A stretch of 64,000 nt of DNA from Agapetus fuscipes (GCA_951799405.1 OX637353.1:14260001-14324000), one strand, 5' to 3'; positions 19,989 to 30,734 are shown, counted from the stretch's first letter. A program made the numbers and translations. Notes: generated by a model from the sequence alone, not told the origin.

Positions 19989-20353
19989 TAGGAATCAATA
20001 TGAAAAAAAATACACAAGGTATTTGAAATGTTATAAACACTTTAATATATTTTTTGTGGACAACCCTATTTCCTGAATATCCTATATCATGAACGCCCCA
20101 TGGTGTTATCCTTGGTAGCTCAGTGGGGGGTAAAGTAGGGTTGTCACCTGGGTGACAGTTAGAACGACACAGTGACAAAACGACACGTGATATAACGCGT
20201 GACAGAAAAACACATGACAGAACAGCACATGACAGAACAACACATAACAGTACATCGTATAACAAAACATCACTTTAAGAAAACCACACAAGGACAAAAT
20301 ATCGCATGACAAAATATCGCATGACAAAACATCACATGACAAAACATCACATC

Positions 20354-20602
20354 GCACGCTTAATAATAAAGAGAAATAACTCGAAAATTGGGAAAATCGA
20401 GATTTTGTAATAAAACGCAAGAACAATGCGAGAAGAATAGGTAGAATGCGACAGCCGTTCAATTTGGACGAATTTGACCGAGATAAAACATCGGCCGCCT
20501 TTTTCATCCCATACAAGTTGTACCTACTGGTTGTCTGAACTTCAAACGTGATTTCCCAACATTCTTGTTTTTTGAGTTATTGCTCTTTATTATTAAACGT
20601 GC
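20354..20602. repeat. Palindromic MITE inside FB15 arm
   Basis: Arms GCACGCTTAATAATAAAGAG and, inverted, CTTTATTATTAAACGTGC. About 33 bp of terminal inverted repeat across 249 bp, splitting the FB15 left arm. Confidence 0.75.
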
Positions 20603-20667
20603 TACATAACTTATAAAAAACATACCATAAATGGCACATGAAAAAACATCACATGGCAAAACATATT

Positions 20668-20745
20668 TGCCATATGCGACTCCTTTGGGGATAACGCAGT
20701 AAGAAATTCCTCTTTATGTGCAGCTTAGTAAGTTTTTTTTTATCT
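20668..20745 (+). repeat. SA SINE 3' end fragment
   Basis: CATATGCGACTCCTTTGGGG to GTGCAGCTTAGTAAG and a T-run. Confidence 0.7.
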
Positions 20746-20805
20746 AATAATGATAATCGCGGCGTTAAATTTTAAAGCTTTACCAAATATTATATGCTTC
20801 TATAA

Positions 20806-21083
20806 TCTATCTATAATCTATAATCTAAGTTGCAAGGATATATATTAATTACATCTGAGAGCTTTAAATTATTAAAGCTCTCAGATGTAAGCCCACAAAC
20901 CAACAAGTGTAGTTCGCGCTTACAAATGCTGAATGTGTACTTACAAATAAAATCCAAACCTCAAATGAACATAAGCCCCACAACTTTTGCCGACCTTCCC
21001 GAAAACAGGGATGACATTGGCAAAGTGAACCATTTTTTACAGTATGGGTGGTCAGCCTTATACCAACCTATAAGTCAAGGAAT
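20806..21083 (-). repeat. R1 copy, full length with internal duplication
   Basis: CTGAGAGCTTTAAATTATTAAAGCTCTCAG (20860-20889) forms a small hairpin created by an inverted duplication near the tail. Confidence 0.85.
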
Positions 21084-21498
21084 ACTTGCTTGAGTTGCAT
21101 TTTCTAATATCTCACTTTTTTATCATACTGTTTATGGTGTTTCTGTTTTGTGATGCGATGTTTTGTCATGTCTTGTTCTGTAATGTGACGATCTATTATG
21201 TGTCGTTCTGTCATGTGTTGTTATGTCATGTGTCGTTTTGTCACTGTGTCGTTCTAACATGGAACCTGTTACCTGTCAGGTGTAAGTACAGGTAAAATAC
21301 GTAATGGGCAATATTACACTGTTGATATCACCTTTACAACGCAATATAAACACATATATATTACATTGTTTACTAATAAATATACTAAATAATGCTTTGC
21401 AAAAACAAAAACGATATTAGATGACTATACCGAGGAAAAAACGTTCCATGAATTTCCCTACAATCTATATATAATCTATGATGCAAAGATGTATTTAT

Positions 21499-21536
21499 TA
21501 CGCTTCGATACCTTAAAGGTAAAACTGAATAAGTGA
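21499..21536 (+). repeat. M2 left-end fragment
   Basis: CCTTAAAGGTAAAACTGAAT and AAGTG only, then SC begins. Confidence 0.6.
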
Positions 21537-21668
21537 CGGTGTTTTGGCCGAGAGAGTCAAGTAGCTGATCTTTCTAGCGGATTTGGAATAGAATACCGTA
21601 AGTTTGATCCCCGCTTGGGTCATTTGACCATAACTTTGATCCTGGTTCAACAGATGTCACTGGGTAAT
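21537..21668 (+). mobile_element. SC SINE-like element
   Basis: GTGTTTTGGCCGAGAGAGTC head, TTTGGAATAGAATACCG, then B-box-like GTTTGATCCCC and CATTTGACCATAACTTTGA. It aligns with 6352-6483 over its whole length. Confidence 0.55.
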
Positions 21669-21687
21669 TATTAATTAATAATTCATT

Positions 21688-21868
21688 ACAATAAATCACG
21701 CGCTTACTAATGCTGAATTTGTACTTACAAATTAAAATCCAAACCTCAAATGAACATACACCCTGCAACTTTTTCCGACCTTCCCTGGACCAGGGGTGAC
21801 ATTTACAAAAGTGAACCAAGTTTTTACAGCATGGAGTTCAGCGTCATACCAACCTATTAGTAGGAAAA
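21688..21868 (-). repeat. R1 copy, tail missing
   Basis: From CGCGCTTACTAATGCTG to CAACCTATTAGTAGG. Confidence 0.8.
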
Positions 21869-21869
21869 A

Positions 21870-22394
21870 AAACAATTTCTGGAAATTCTCCTTAATGTTC
21901 AAAATTGAGTCTCCTTTGGGAGCCGTAAAAATTCCTATTAAGCTGAGAACGTTTGTGAAAAAACGACGAAAATTTGAACGAATTTCGAAAAAATCCTCTG
22001 CATTTCCTTTGATCGATGCCACCGGATTTATCTTTAGAAAAAATATATTTCATCTACAGATATCTTATCTGTTACTTTTATCTACAGATATACTTTATCT
22101 GCTACTCTCATCTACAGATATATATCTTTGGAAAAGCAATAAGCTTTTACGTTCTCATAAAAACGAGCTTTGCAGAGAAATATATATCGGAAAATTAGAA
22201 ACATGAATGGGTTTTTTTTTCAAACCACTGAAAGGATGGAAGTAAATATATATATTTTTACGGAAAATTAAGTTTTTAAAAAGTAATCATTGGTTTTTAG
22301 GCTGCAATAAGCCTTGTTGATGACTTTGTGGTTAAAGGCACAAATTTCAATGTTATATATTCAATTTTTTTTCTACTATAGTGTACCTACAATT
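21870..22394. other. Spacer with short tandem repeat
   Basis: At 22046-22128 a unit of about 28 bp (CATCTACAGATATCTTATCT) occurs three times. Otherwise unassigned. Confidence 0.5.
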
Positions 22395-22632
22395 ATGAAT
22401 TATATGTTAACCACCCTAACTGTAAAAAATTATTCAATTTGCTAATATTACTTCTGTTTCAGGGAAAGTTGGCAAGAAATGAAAGGTTAATGTTTATTTG
22501 AAATTTGGATATTTATTTTGTTTTAACACATGTAGCATGTAGGTATAAACGTGAACTTACACGTGTCTGCTTGTGGGCATGTATAAATTATCAATCTGAA
22601 TTTGTATACATCTTTACAACCTAGGTAATAGG
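22395..22632 (+). repeat. R1 copy, diverged
   Basis: Head GTTAACCACCCTAACTG; tail ACATCTTTACAACCTAGG. Confidence 0.75.
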
Positions 22633-22671
22633 GTTGTATTTTCAAAGCTATTTGGCGTGGCATATAATGTT

Positions 22672-22931
22672 GTATCTAAATCTAATCTAAATCTAAGCTG
22701 CAAAGATATGTATCATTTGAGATTCATATTAAATGCATTCCCACAAGCAGACATGCATAATTTCGCGCTTACACATGCCGCATGTGGACCTACAATATAA
22801 AAAACCCAATCTCAAATGAACATAAGCCCTGCAACTCTTGCCGACCTTCCCTGAAGCAGGGGTGACATTGGCAAAGTGAACCATTTTTTACAGTATTGGC
22901 GGTCAGTCGCATACCAACCTATCAGTCAAGG
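22672..22931 (-). repeat. R1 copy, full length
   Basis: Tail expanded as ATCTAAATCTAATCTAAATC. It faces the previous copy tail-to-tail. Confidence 0.85.
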
Positions 22932-22934
22932 AAT

Positions 22935-23636
22935 CAAATCAAATTCAAATTGCATATTTCATTTATAATTATATTTTAACACTTAGTGCCTTACTTCAAT
23001 CAAGCATTTGAAACTAAATGCAAGTAGGTAGAGATGTCAAAAAAATATTTAATAGAAAGTGGATGAAGTCCCTTAATTTTCACAAAGCTCTTGAAATTTC
23101 TTTGTACATTATATTTTTAAATTCTGTACGTTTCTTCATAATTAAGAAATAGAAAAAAAATTCAAGCCAAGCGGTGTTAATCTCAAACCGCAAAGTCATG
23201 GCTCATCTGTAGCCTACAGTAAATTTTCTATGAAAAGAAACGATGATCCGTAGTTTAGCTATGGATCAAAGGTTTTAGGAATAACACTGATAGAGTACTT
23301 CTTTTCTTTAATCGAGATTTTTAATTAATTCATTCTAAAACACAAAAGAGGTAAATGCAAACAAAAAATTCCAAAAATTGCCTTAATAATAACGTTAATC
23401 TTTTGCCTTTAGTCTTTATTAAAACAATACAAAATAAATTGCACAGAATCTGCACTCGACTTTCTTGCAAAAATTAACCCACTGTATGACGTATGTAAAG
23501 CTATATTCATCTACCAGCTTATGCAGTTTCAATGAAAATATAATATATCGATAATAAATCAATTTTATTCCACGGCGGTGTGTACCTGCATACCCGTGTA
23601 TGGAAATAGCCATATAAATTGAATAAAAAATATTTG
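22935..23636. other. Unassigned AT-rich region
   Basis: No ORF or repeat family recognised over 700 bp. Confidence 0.4.
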
Positions 23637-23637
23637 G

Positions 23638-23735
23638 ATGATTTATTTGGTGAGCGCCGTTTTGTGTAAATCACACCTCAAGAGTCCTCTGCGAGGTTGG
23701 TCTTCTCTGGAAAAAGCGCCAATTACACAAGAAAG
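23638..23735 (-). repeat. SB SINE 3' fragment
   Basis: GTGAGCGCCGTTTTGTGTAA, then ACACCTCAAGAGTCCTCTGC and AAAGCGCCAATTAC: the tail and the end of the body only. Confidence 0.75.
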
Positions 23736-23736
23736 A

Positions 23737-23778
23737 TCCTCGACTCATAGGTTGGTATGAAGCTGATTTCTGTACTGT
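23737..23778 (+). repeat. R1 head (split by RTE)
   Basis: CTCGACTCATAGGTTGGTAT and GAAGCTGATTTC, interrupted at CTGTA. The remainder of the same R1 is at 24464-24676. Confidence 0.8.
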
Positions 23779-24463
23779 ACTGTACTGTATCCTGCCACCG
23801 TTTCATTAGGGGTGGCCGGTACCTCCGCAGATGCGCCTCCACTTTTTGCTGTCATCACCTTTTTCATACATACTCTTCTCTTATTCTCACTCTGCAGGAT
23901 CCATTCTTTCGCAATCTCACCTATTTGGTCTAACCATTCTTTCCTCAGCATTCCCCTTCCACGCTTTCCTCTGACATTTCCGTTGTACACTTTCTTCGTT
24001 AGTTGTTCATCATCCATTCTTTCAAGATGTCTGAACCATCTCATCGTACTTTTTTGTATTTTCATTCTCATATTCTCTTTTATACCACACTCGTTCATCA
24101 CTCAAGCATTACGTACTCTATCACTCAGTGTCTTTCCAGCCATTGCTCTCAGGTAAGCCATTTCAACCGTACTTACATACTTTACTCAGCTCACATTCAT
24201 TAAGCCTCACTTCCACCAACCAATATTCCACCAACAATTGTGGACCGCCGATCTCATATTCTTCGTAAGTTTCCTATTCCTTGTAATGCTTCCAATCGTT
24301 TCCATTACACTTCTTCCTCTACTAGCACGCTTTTCCAATTATTTCGTCAATTTCGCATTCGACTCAAACTTGCTTCCCAGATAATCAAATTCTTTCACGA
24401 CCTCCACTCTTTTTTCATTCAGTCTTATCTCAATTTTCTCGCATTTCTCAGTCCTCCCAAAGT
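23779..24463 (-). pseudogene. RTE ORF2 C-terminal third (tail type 1)
   Basis: On the minus strand: LNEKRVEVVKEFDYLGSKFE (24436-24377), an in-frame stop near 24354, LEKRASRGRSVMETIGS, a degraded stretch, STVEMAYLRAMAGKTLSDRV, MRWFRHLERMDDEQLTKKVY, RKEWLDQIGEIAKEW and RRVCMKKVM. It ends at GGGGTGGCC with a TACAG-type tail. The DYLG and LRAMAGKTLSDR motifs are the standard post-RT region of RTE-like LINEs. Several stops and shifts show it is dead. Confidence 0.8.
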
Positions 24464-24676
24464 GTTAAAAATAATTCACTTTGTTAATGTCACCCCTGTT
24501 TCAAGGAAGGTCGGCAAGAGTTGCAGGTTTTATGTTCATTTGAGATTTGGTTTTAATTTGTAAGTACAAATTCAGCATTCGTAAGCGCGAACTTACACGT
24601 ACCTGTTTGTGAGCATGCATTTCAGATTAGTTTTGAATGTTAATATTTCATTGCAACTTATATTCTAGATTATTAT
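24464..24676 (+). repeat. R1 remainder (split by RTE)
   Basis: AAAATAATTCACTTTGTTAA to GCAACTTATATTCTAG. Confidence 0.85.
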
Positions 24677-24679
24677 AGA

Positions 24680-25925
24680 TGGTCATTGAACCCTTCTGTA
24701 TGCAAACTAGGACTTTGTATGGCGGGTAAACTTTTTAGTTATATTTTGAAAAAGTAACGACTGATTATTATTGGTATTTATAAAATTTTAAGAAGGCAGC
24801 CTTTTATCTATTTTTAACCCTTTGACTACCAAGAAAATTGCTAATACATTTTGTATGGAAAATTTTCACTTTGTATGGCGGCTATACTTTTGATTCACTT
24901 TTTGGAAAAAATAATGATGGCAATATATAGGTTATTATTATTGTTTTACATTGCACTACATTATTTTTTTATTAACCCTCTAACTGCCGAGAATTTTTCC
25001 ATTATTTTTTTCTTTTATATGGCAACTCCCTAAACCGAGATTATGATGAAGAAATTATTATAATTATTAGATAGCACTATTATATAAATGGATTCACAAA
25101 AATATTAAGAAAAAACGTCGGAGCCGTTTTTGAGAAAATCGCATTTTAAATTTTCAGCTCTTCGGAAGCCATCTTGAATTTTCAAAAAAGTAAAAAAAAA
25201 ATGATTACGAATTAAAGTAATAAGCTTGTTCTTTCTATAAAATTTAAAACAAATTTAAATATCTTGCATTTTAATAGGTTTTTGTAATATTTTCGATTTA
25301 AAATTTCAGGTCGTGTAAACGGTGCTTTATATTTATTTTTTCAAAAAATTTTTTTTGTAAATTTGTAGAAATTTATGTTGTCCATAATATTGTGGAACAT
25401 TATATTTTTGTTGACCCCTTAACTTTCGAGAAAATCACAATCGTTTGTTTTTTTCATATGGCAGCCCATAGACACAGATTAGTAAGAGTGTTGCCATAAC
25501 TAATTTATTAAGTTATAAATTAATTAGTGGCAACTCTGAAAATTTAAGAAAAATTCTTGGAGCCGTTTTTGAGCAAAGTGCAATTTTATGTTTTTTTTGT
25601 ATGGCAGCCATCTTGAATTTTCAAGTTGGTGTAATGCCATGTTATTCATACTTAATACATATCCAAAAAAGTTGATGTAGCCAAAATTTGGTATCTCTAG
25701 GTCTTATACTTTGGAAAGTGACACACACACATACATACATACATACATACATACATACATACATACATACATACATACATACAGACGGACGTTTTTGAAA
25801 GATAGTGTTTTTTGGCATGTCCTGCACCAGGACAACTCATTTCCGTGAAAACCTCGAAATTTTTTTTTCACACCAAATCATAACTTTCTTTTATAGCCTT
25901 CGGCTATAGCAAGAAAGTAAAAAAA
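24680..25925. repeat. Unclassified repeat-like element with internal near-repeats
   Basis: Blocks recur three to four times: ACCCTNTAACTNNCGAGAA, TATGGCNGC(C/T), GGAGCCGTTTTTGAG (25120 and 25560) and CAGCCATCTTGAATTTTC (near 25170 and 25606). It carries (ACAT)n at 25726-25783 followed by CAGACGGACG, and ends in a hairpin, TATAGCCTTCGGCTATAGC, before AAGAAAGTAAAA. No ORF. Possibly the remnant of a large transposon; class unknown. Confidence 0.45.
25726..25783. repeat. (ACAT)n microsatellite
   Basis: About 14 units inside the unclassified element. Confidence 0.95.
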
Positions 25926-25934
25926 CGCTTTGAG

Positions 25935-26035
25935 ACTTCAAGTTTTTGATAGGTCTATTTTTTTGTAAGGTCTACTTTTGAAAGGTCTGTTTTTGAAAGG
26001 TTTTACTAAGAGATTTTTTTTTTAATAGCTTTTCC
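25935..26035. repeat. AAGGTC-type minisatellite, part 1
   Basis: Units such as TTTTTGTAAGGTCTACTTTTG. Related units lie at 26545-26575, 26905-26950 and 27060-27230, so the solo LTR and an R1 landed inside this array. Confidence 0.55.
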
Positions 26036-26070
26036 ATTTTCGATGGTCACTATTTATTGTAGTTAAATAT

Positions 26071-26469
26071 TGTTACGAATTTAGGGTTCAAAAGTCTTTC
26101 AATTAAAAATACTGGTCTTCTTATAGAGTTGTTTATTTTTTACACTTTTAATAATTTATTTTCACAAAGATAATCTCGACTATTCCATTACACTAATTGG
26201 TTTCTGTTCACTGGTTTTGGTTCAATGTATGTAGTAGTAAAGCTCGTAAGAAACTGGCACTGCAAGCAACTCGCACCCTTCTTATACTCTTCAAAACAGT
26301 ACAATCCAGATCCATATTCGCTAGACAGTTCCAGAAAGGCGTAGTAACCATTATTTCTCGATGCTTCAAGTATTTTTATTCAATGATTCCTACCCACACA
26401 ATACAATACAGAACTCCTATAACTATAACTAATACCTACTTATTTTAAATATTTCATATTTACATAACA
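26071..26469 (-). repeat. Solo LTR
   Basis: TGTTATG...CGTAACA on the minus strand, homologous to the LTR at 1205-1721 (shared TTCTTATA(G)AGTT, GACTATTCCATTA and TTATACTCTTCAAA regions on the plus strand). Flanked by a perfect 4 bp duplication ATAT (26067-26070, 26470-26473). No internal domain is left, consistent with LTR-LTR recombination. Confidence 0.85.
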
Positions 26470-26602
26470 ATATTATATTAAGTCTCTTTTTTAAAATCAA
26501 TTCTTAATTCATGTATGATCATTTATTATAACATTATAATATGTTACAAGGTCTAGTCTCTTTTTGTAAGCTTAAAATGGTTAATTTTTTTATCTATCTA
26601 AT

Positions 26603-26853
26603 CTAATTTAATCTAAGCTGCAAAGATACTAATCATTTAAGATTTATATTAAATGCATTCCCACAAGCAGAAATGTATAATTTCGCGCTAACACATTCCG
26701 CATGTGGACCTACAATATAAAAACCCAATCTCAAATGAACATAAGCCCTGCAAATCTTGCCGTCCTTCCCTGAAACAGGGGTGACATTGGCAAAGTGAAC
26801 CATTTTTTACAGTATGGGTGGTCAGCCGCATACCAACCTATAAGCCAAGGAAC
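26603..26853 (-). repeat. R1 copy, full length
   Basis: Tail ATCTAATCTAATTTAATC; head CAACCTATAAGCCAAGGAAC. Confidence 0.85.
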
Positions 26854-26996
26854 AATATCTATATTTTTGTTAATTTTGTTTTTGTCAAAATTCGATTTGT
26901 TTCACTTTTTTCAAGGTCACTAATTGTAAGTTCACTTTTTGTAACAGCAGGATAGAAAAACCAGTTAGACAACGAGTATAGTTTTTTAACTTAACA

Positions 26997-27062
26997 AGCT
27001 CTGCAACTTTCGCTGACCTACCCGTGAACAGGGGTGACATTGGCAAAGTTAACCATCCTCTT
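26997..27062 (-). repeat. R1 middle fragment
   Basis: AAGCTCTGCAACTTTCGCTG to GGCAAAGTTAACC. Confidence 0.65.
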
Positions 27063-27240
27063 AACAAGGTCACCTTTTGTGGCTCTTTATATAAAATACC
27101 TGTGTGTCTACCGATTGATTTTGTATAACAGCTTCAAAAGGTCACTTTTTATCAGGCTTTAAAGCACCTTTTTAGTAAAATCGTTTCATACAAGGTCACT
27201 TTTTGTAAGATTCGTCTTTGCTGTCATCTCCAGGTCACTA
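27060..27240. repeat. AAGGTC-type minisatellite, part 2
   Basis: Three spaced copies of AAGGTCACTTTTTGT. Related to 25935-26035. Confidence 0.5.
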
Positions 27241-27515
27241 AGACCCCAAGGCTAGGGGTGGGAACGTCGGAAGTTTTTGTTGGCTCCTCCGCGAAGGCGT
27301 TGACTGACACCTAATTGCTACTCTCATTGAAATTCCTTCAGGCCGGTCCCCTCCCTAGACTAGTGACGTCACAGCCTGTCCCAAGCCACCCCCGTCTCTT
27401 TAAATTGGACCCTAAGCCTTCTGGAAATATCAGACGTTTTGAATTTGTGACAACAGTGTAGACTTTCAAAATATTTTTTAAGAAATTTTAACTAAGCTTA
27501 TAGGCCTTAGTGATA
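27241..27515. other. GC-richer spacer
   Basis: GCTAGGGGTGGGAACGTCGG to CCTCCCTAGACTAGTGACG may be the ends of a small degenerate element. Not classifiable. Confidence 0.3.
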
Positions 27516-27519
27516 TTGG

Positions 27520-27625
27520 AAAAGGACAGCCCATACTGTAAAAAAATGGTTCACTTTGCCAATGTCACCCGTGTTTCAGTGAAATTTGCAAGAGCTGCAG
27601 GGTTTTGGTAATGGGTTTTTTATAT
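27520..27625 (+). repeat. R1 left part (split by LB LINE)
   Basis: CAGCCCATACTGTAAAAAAA to GGGTTTTTTATAT. Its continuation is at 28170. Confidence 0.85.
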
Positions 27626-28124
27626 AGAGTACGCTGTCGAGGTTTGGACTCCTTACCAGCGGAAGTACATAGATATGATAGAACAAGTCCAAAAAAAGTT
27701 TCTCAGGTATCTCCTCATGAGGCGGTGTGGAAGTTACCCACAATTCATGCATCATGAGGAGCTACTTCGGGAGACTGGATTTAGAAGCCTTGAAACGAGG
27801 CGCAACAGGTCCCTTATGGTGCTCACTCATAAGGTCATCAACGGCTTAATTGACAGTCCCACCCTGTTGGAGGGCTACAGGTTGTATGTGCCTGACGACT
27901 ACACCCGAGGGCGAGGACATGATCTATTTCATGTACCGAAAAGCCGTACTGATGTCGTGGCGCAACACCCTGTGACTCGGAGTATAAAGCTCTTAAATAA
28001 GTCAAATATAGACATTTTTGAATGTAATTTATTAAGATTTAAAAATTTAGCAAAAGAGTTCCTCCCAGCGTGTTGATAGCTGTGAGGGTGCACTGTAATT
28101 AGGGTAACCTGTTGTGCACAAAAA

Positions 28125-28169
<45 letters not shown>
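27626..28169 (+). mobile_element. LB LINE (jockey-like), 5'-truncated copy 1
   Basis: Last part of ORF2 (to 28076), a short UTR (AGCTGTGAGGGTGCACTGTA) and a pure A-run of about 47 bases. Inserted in R1; TATAT / ATAT at the junctions fits a short target duplication. Confidence 0.85.
27627..28076 (+). CDS. LB ORF2 C-terminal fragment
   Basis: 149 codons: EYAVEVWTPYQRKYIDMIEQ, VQKKFLRYLLMRRCGSYPQ, ETGFRSLETRRNRSLMVLTH and ending ECNLLRFKNLAKEFLPAC. The EYAS.VW.P....I..IE.VQ..F.R pattern is the jockey/CR1 post-RT region. Near-identical to 56880-57328, implying recent activity. No RT active site. Confidence 0.85.
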   Translation, partial: EYAVEVWTPYQRKYIDMIEQVQKKFLRYLLMRRCGSYPQFMHHEELLRETGFRSLETRRNRSLMVLTHKVINGLIDSPTLLEGYRLYVPDDYTRGRGHDLFHVPKSRTDVVAQHPVTRSIKLLNKSNIDIFECNLLRFKNLAKEFLPAC

Positions 28170-28173
<4 letters not shown>

Positions 28174-28290
28174 TGTAAGTCCACATGCGGCATGTGTAAA
28201 CGCGAACTTATACGTGTCTGCTTGTGGGATCGCATTCAATATGAATCGTTAATGTTATATATTATCTTTGTCACTTCGATTGCAGATTAT
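28170..28290 (+). repeat. R1 right part (split by LB LINE)
   Basis: TATTGTAAGTCCACATGCGG to GATTGCAGATTATAG. Confidence 0.85.
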
Positions 28291-28317
28291 AGACCAGGCT
28301 GTAATAATTATTATTAT

Positions 28318-28465
28318 TATTACGATTTTTTATTTGGTAAGCTCTGTTTTTGTGTGAATCACACCTAAAGAGCCCACTGCGAGCTTGATCATCGCTATAG
28401 TAAGCGCCAATTCTCAAACATGACTTAATTGCTGTAAGGCTGGATGGACCTTCGGTAAACGCAGA
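28318..28465 (-). repeat. SB SINE 3' half
   Basis: AAGCTCTGTTTTTGTGTGAA, CACACCTAAAGAGCCC, AAGCGCCAATTCTCAAAC, then the body to GGATGGACCTTCGG. Confidence 0.8.
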
Positions 28466-28560
28466 TGATTTCATCCGCAGTCGTCTTGCTGAGAGTGTGT
28501 CGCCTGAAGGTGTTTGCTATGTGGCTAACGAAACGTCAAGAATAATGTAAGTTCTCTTAT

Positions 28561-28806
28561 CGACTGCTCCAAGGAAGAAGGAAGTAACTCCGCAGTTTAG
28601 GTTTTTGACTTATTTCCATTTCTGAAGGTAACAAATCATTATCTTCATTCCAAGATGACAGCCGTATTTTTATCTCTTTTAAATTCGTTAATAAATTAAT
28701 GTAAAAAATAGTTTATGCATTGTACTCCATGGAATAAATAACATTCAATTGGCTTTCCGGCAAAACTATCTTTTTTGACTTAGTGCTTTCTTCCTTGGAG
28801 CAGTCG
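28561..28806. repeat. Inverted-repeat pair, possible MITE
   Basis: A perfect 19 bp inverted repeat, CGACTGCTCCAAGGAAGAA (28561-28579; complement at 28788-28806), flanks 208 bp of AT-rich DNA. CTAACGAAACGTC lies just before it. Confidence 0.6.
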
Positions 28807-28824
28807 TTATAACGGTTCGTCTTA

Positions 28825-29668
28825 AGGTGAAATTCCACCAGTGTGCCGCACTGTGCTGCACAGTGCGGCACAGCGTGCAAAACAAATGTTTGTTCCGGTC
28901 GACTCACGCAAGCGAACAGCAACAAATTGTGCGTGAACATTCTAGCAAAGTTCGCGCACAGCTGCGAACTTGTGTACGCGCACTGCTCCAGCGGTGGACT
29001 TGTCTCGACGTGCCGCACTCGTGTTCGCGAACTCACTTTTTGCTTCCGCTTCTCGATCGAAAACATTGATTTGTGCGCGCACAATGGATTGAAGTCATGA
29101 TAAAACTATCGATTTTTTAAGCAATGGAAATGAATCCTGGTATTTATTTTCTTTGTAAAAGTGTGACATTAATGAAAATAATCACGCATGTTTATTGATT
29201 TTAATTATATATTACACAAATTATAAGTTTACAAAAATATAGAAGGTTTTTTTAGATATCTCGAAAACTGTTCAAACACATCAACGAAATTAATTAATGT
29301 ACGTTTTGTAGACATTGTATCATTCTATAATTAAAAGGATAAAATATATTGCCATAATATTAAGCAGCAAATAAAACGAAAAATATGTGAAAAAGCGTGT
29401 TTATTTTTCAAATTTTACTTTACTTCGACCATAATTATGAGAGACATAACCTGAAAAACATCTGTCAATTTTTGGTACGAGCCCGCCGTGTGCGTTGTGT
29501 GAGCTGCGAACAAAATGTGCTGCACTGTGCGCGAACCCAAGTTCCGCACAGCTTTGTTGGTGGACACAGACGCTTCCATTCAAATGGCGCAGTGCGCGCA
29601 CTCTCCAAGTTCTGTACAAATTGTGCGTAACAAATTGTGCTGCACACGATTTTGGTGGAACCCTACCT
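28825..29668. mobile_element. PIF/Harbinger-type non-autonomous element
   Basis: Ends AGGTGAAATTCCACCA and, inverted, AGGTAGGGTTCCACCA, flanked by TTA on each side (28822-28824, 29669-29671). TTA/TWA target sites fit PIF/Harbinger. It contains a perfect hairpin, GTGCCGCACTGTG and its complement, at 28842-28870. Open frames here are on both strands, overlapping and repeat-derived; no transposase motif seen. Confidence 0.75.
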
Positions 29669-29754
29669 TTATATCCCAATAACAAATTTTAGCTATGGAG
29701 TTATTACAATTGTAAATAAGTCAAACGACCGTTATTCCAACGTAAACCTAAAAA

Positions 29755-29925
29755 ATGCCCATGACTTTTTCAACCCAGTGAAAATCAAATTTACAAATAA
29801 ACAAGTGATTATATTTTTTTATTTACTCCGCCGAAGTGGAACTCTTAACCTTTAGATTACGAGCCTGTAGCGTCAACCACTAGACAACAGGCTGGTGGAG
29901 AAGATGGTATGGATCAAACCCTGAC
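29755..29925 (-). repeat. SB SINE, diverged subfamily
   Basis: The minus strand shows a tRNA-like head (GTCTAGTGGTTGACGCTACA, GGTTAAGAGTTCCACTTCGG) and body TTTTCACTGGGTTGAAAAAG. The 3' end is missing. Confidence 0.6.
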
Positions 29926-30265
29926 CTTCTGCCAACCAAGAGACCGGAAAAAAAGGACTTTCTGCGTTGTTGCCAGTTATAAAAATGCAAACTAGGGGAA
30001 AAAATGTTATTGGCTATGGCAAGAATAAAACGTTATAGTACGACACCATCGCCTAACTACTCGGTAAATATTTTCCTCACGTTTTTGGCGCCAAAATTTT
30101 CGCGGAAAAAATATGTACGTCACATTACAGGCACAGTAACAGTAAACACTTTCTCGCAGCGGAGAATTTACGCGGGAAATTTAATATTTCTTTTGTTTTC
30201 CCGTGTCACTCGGCGTTTTGAAAAAAAATAAAACAGGGTTGACTTTTCCCTTTTCTTTAAGTTAT
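29926..30265. other. Unassigned spacer
   Basis: No repeat match. A 75-codon frame at 30004-30231 shows no recognisable motif. Confidence 0.35.
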
Positions 30266-30429
30266 GACTCTGGAGGAAATGAAAGGAGTGTGCAAGGACA
30301 GAAATAAATGGCGGTGTATCCGTAATGTTAGCGGCTAGGCTTTTTTAAATTAGAATTTGTTTTCTGGTTAGTTTTTGATGTCCATACATATTGTTATTTG
30401 TTGATTTTAAAAATGTAACTTGTTGTGTA
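30266..30429 (+). mobile_element. RTE ORF2 end and 3' UTR upstream of R1
   Basis: EEMKGVCKDRNKWRCIRNVS and a stop (GGC TAG) at about 30338, then UTR with ATTTTAAAAATGTAACTTGT leading without a break into R1. Confidence 0.75.
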
Positions 30430-30676
30430 TGTTCCTTGACTTATGGGTTGGTATGCGGCTGACCACCCATGCTGTAGAAAATGGTTCACTTTGCCGATGT
30501 CACCCCTGTTTCAGGGAGGGTCGGCAGGAGTTGCAGGTCTTATGTTCATTTGAAGTTAGGTTTTTATATTGTAGGTCCACATGCGACATGTGTGAGCGCG
30601 AAATTATGCGTGTCTGCTTGTGGAAATGCATATTATGTGAAATTTTAATGTTACACATATTTGCAACTTAGTATAG
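30430..30676 (+). repeat. R1 copy joined to RTE
   Basis: Head variant GACTTATGGGTTGGTATGCG; tail TTGCAACTTAGTATAG. Confidence 0.9.
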
Positions 30677-30734
30677 TACTTTAGTACTTGGGTTTCTATA
30701 CCTATCTACTTTTCTATAATCTAAGTCGCAAAAA

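Larger units (their letters stand above)
20150..21258. mobile_element. FB15 foldback transposon 1
   Basis: The termini are a perfect 29 bp inverted repeat (20158-20186 and 21230-21258; core GTTAGAACGACACAGTGACA). Inside each arm are arrays of the 15 bp unit in opposite orientation (left 20160-20352 and 20620-20665; right about 21140-21245). The interior holds an inverted-repeat MITE, an SA tail and an R1 copy. No transposase ORF. Confidence 0.75.

Noticed and set aside
28047..28368. ORFs with poly-lysine or poly-phenylalanine
   Set aside because: Created by the A-run of the LB LINE.
28713..29685. Several 60-123 aa ORFs on both strands
   Set aside because: They overlap each other antisense within a TTA-flanked non-autonomous element and show no domain.
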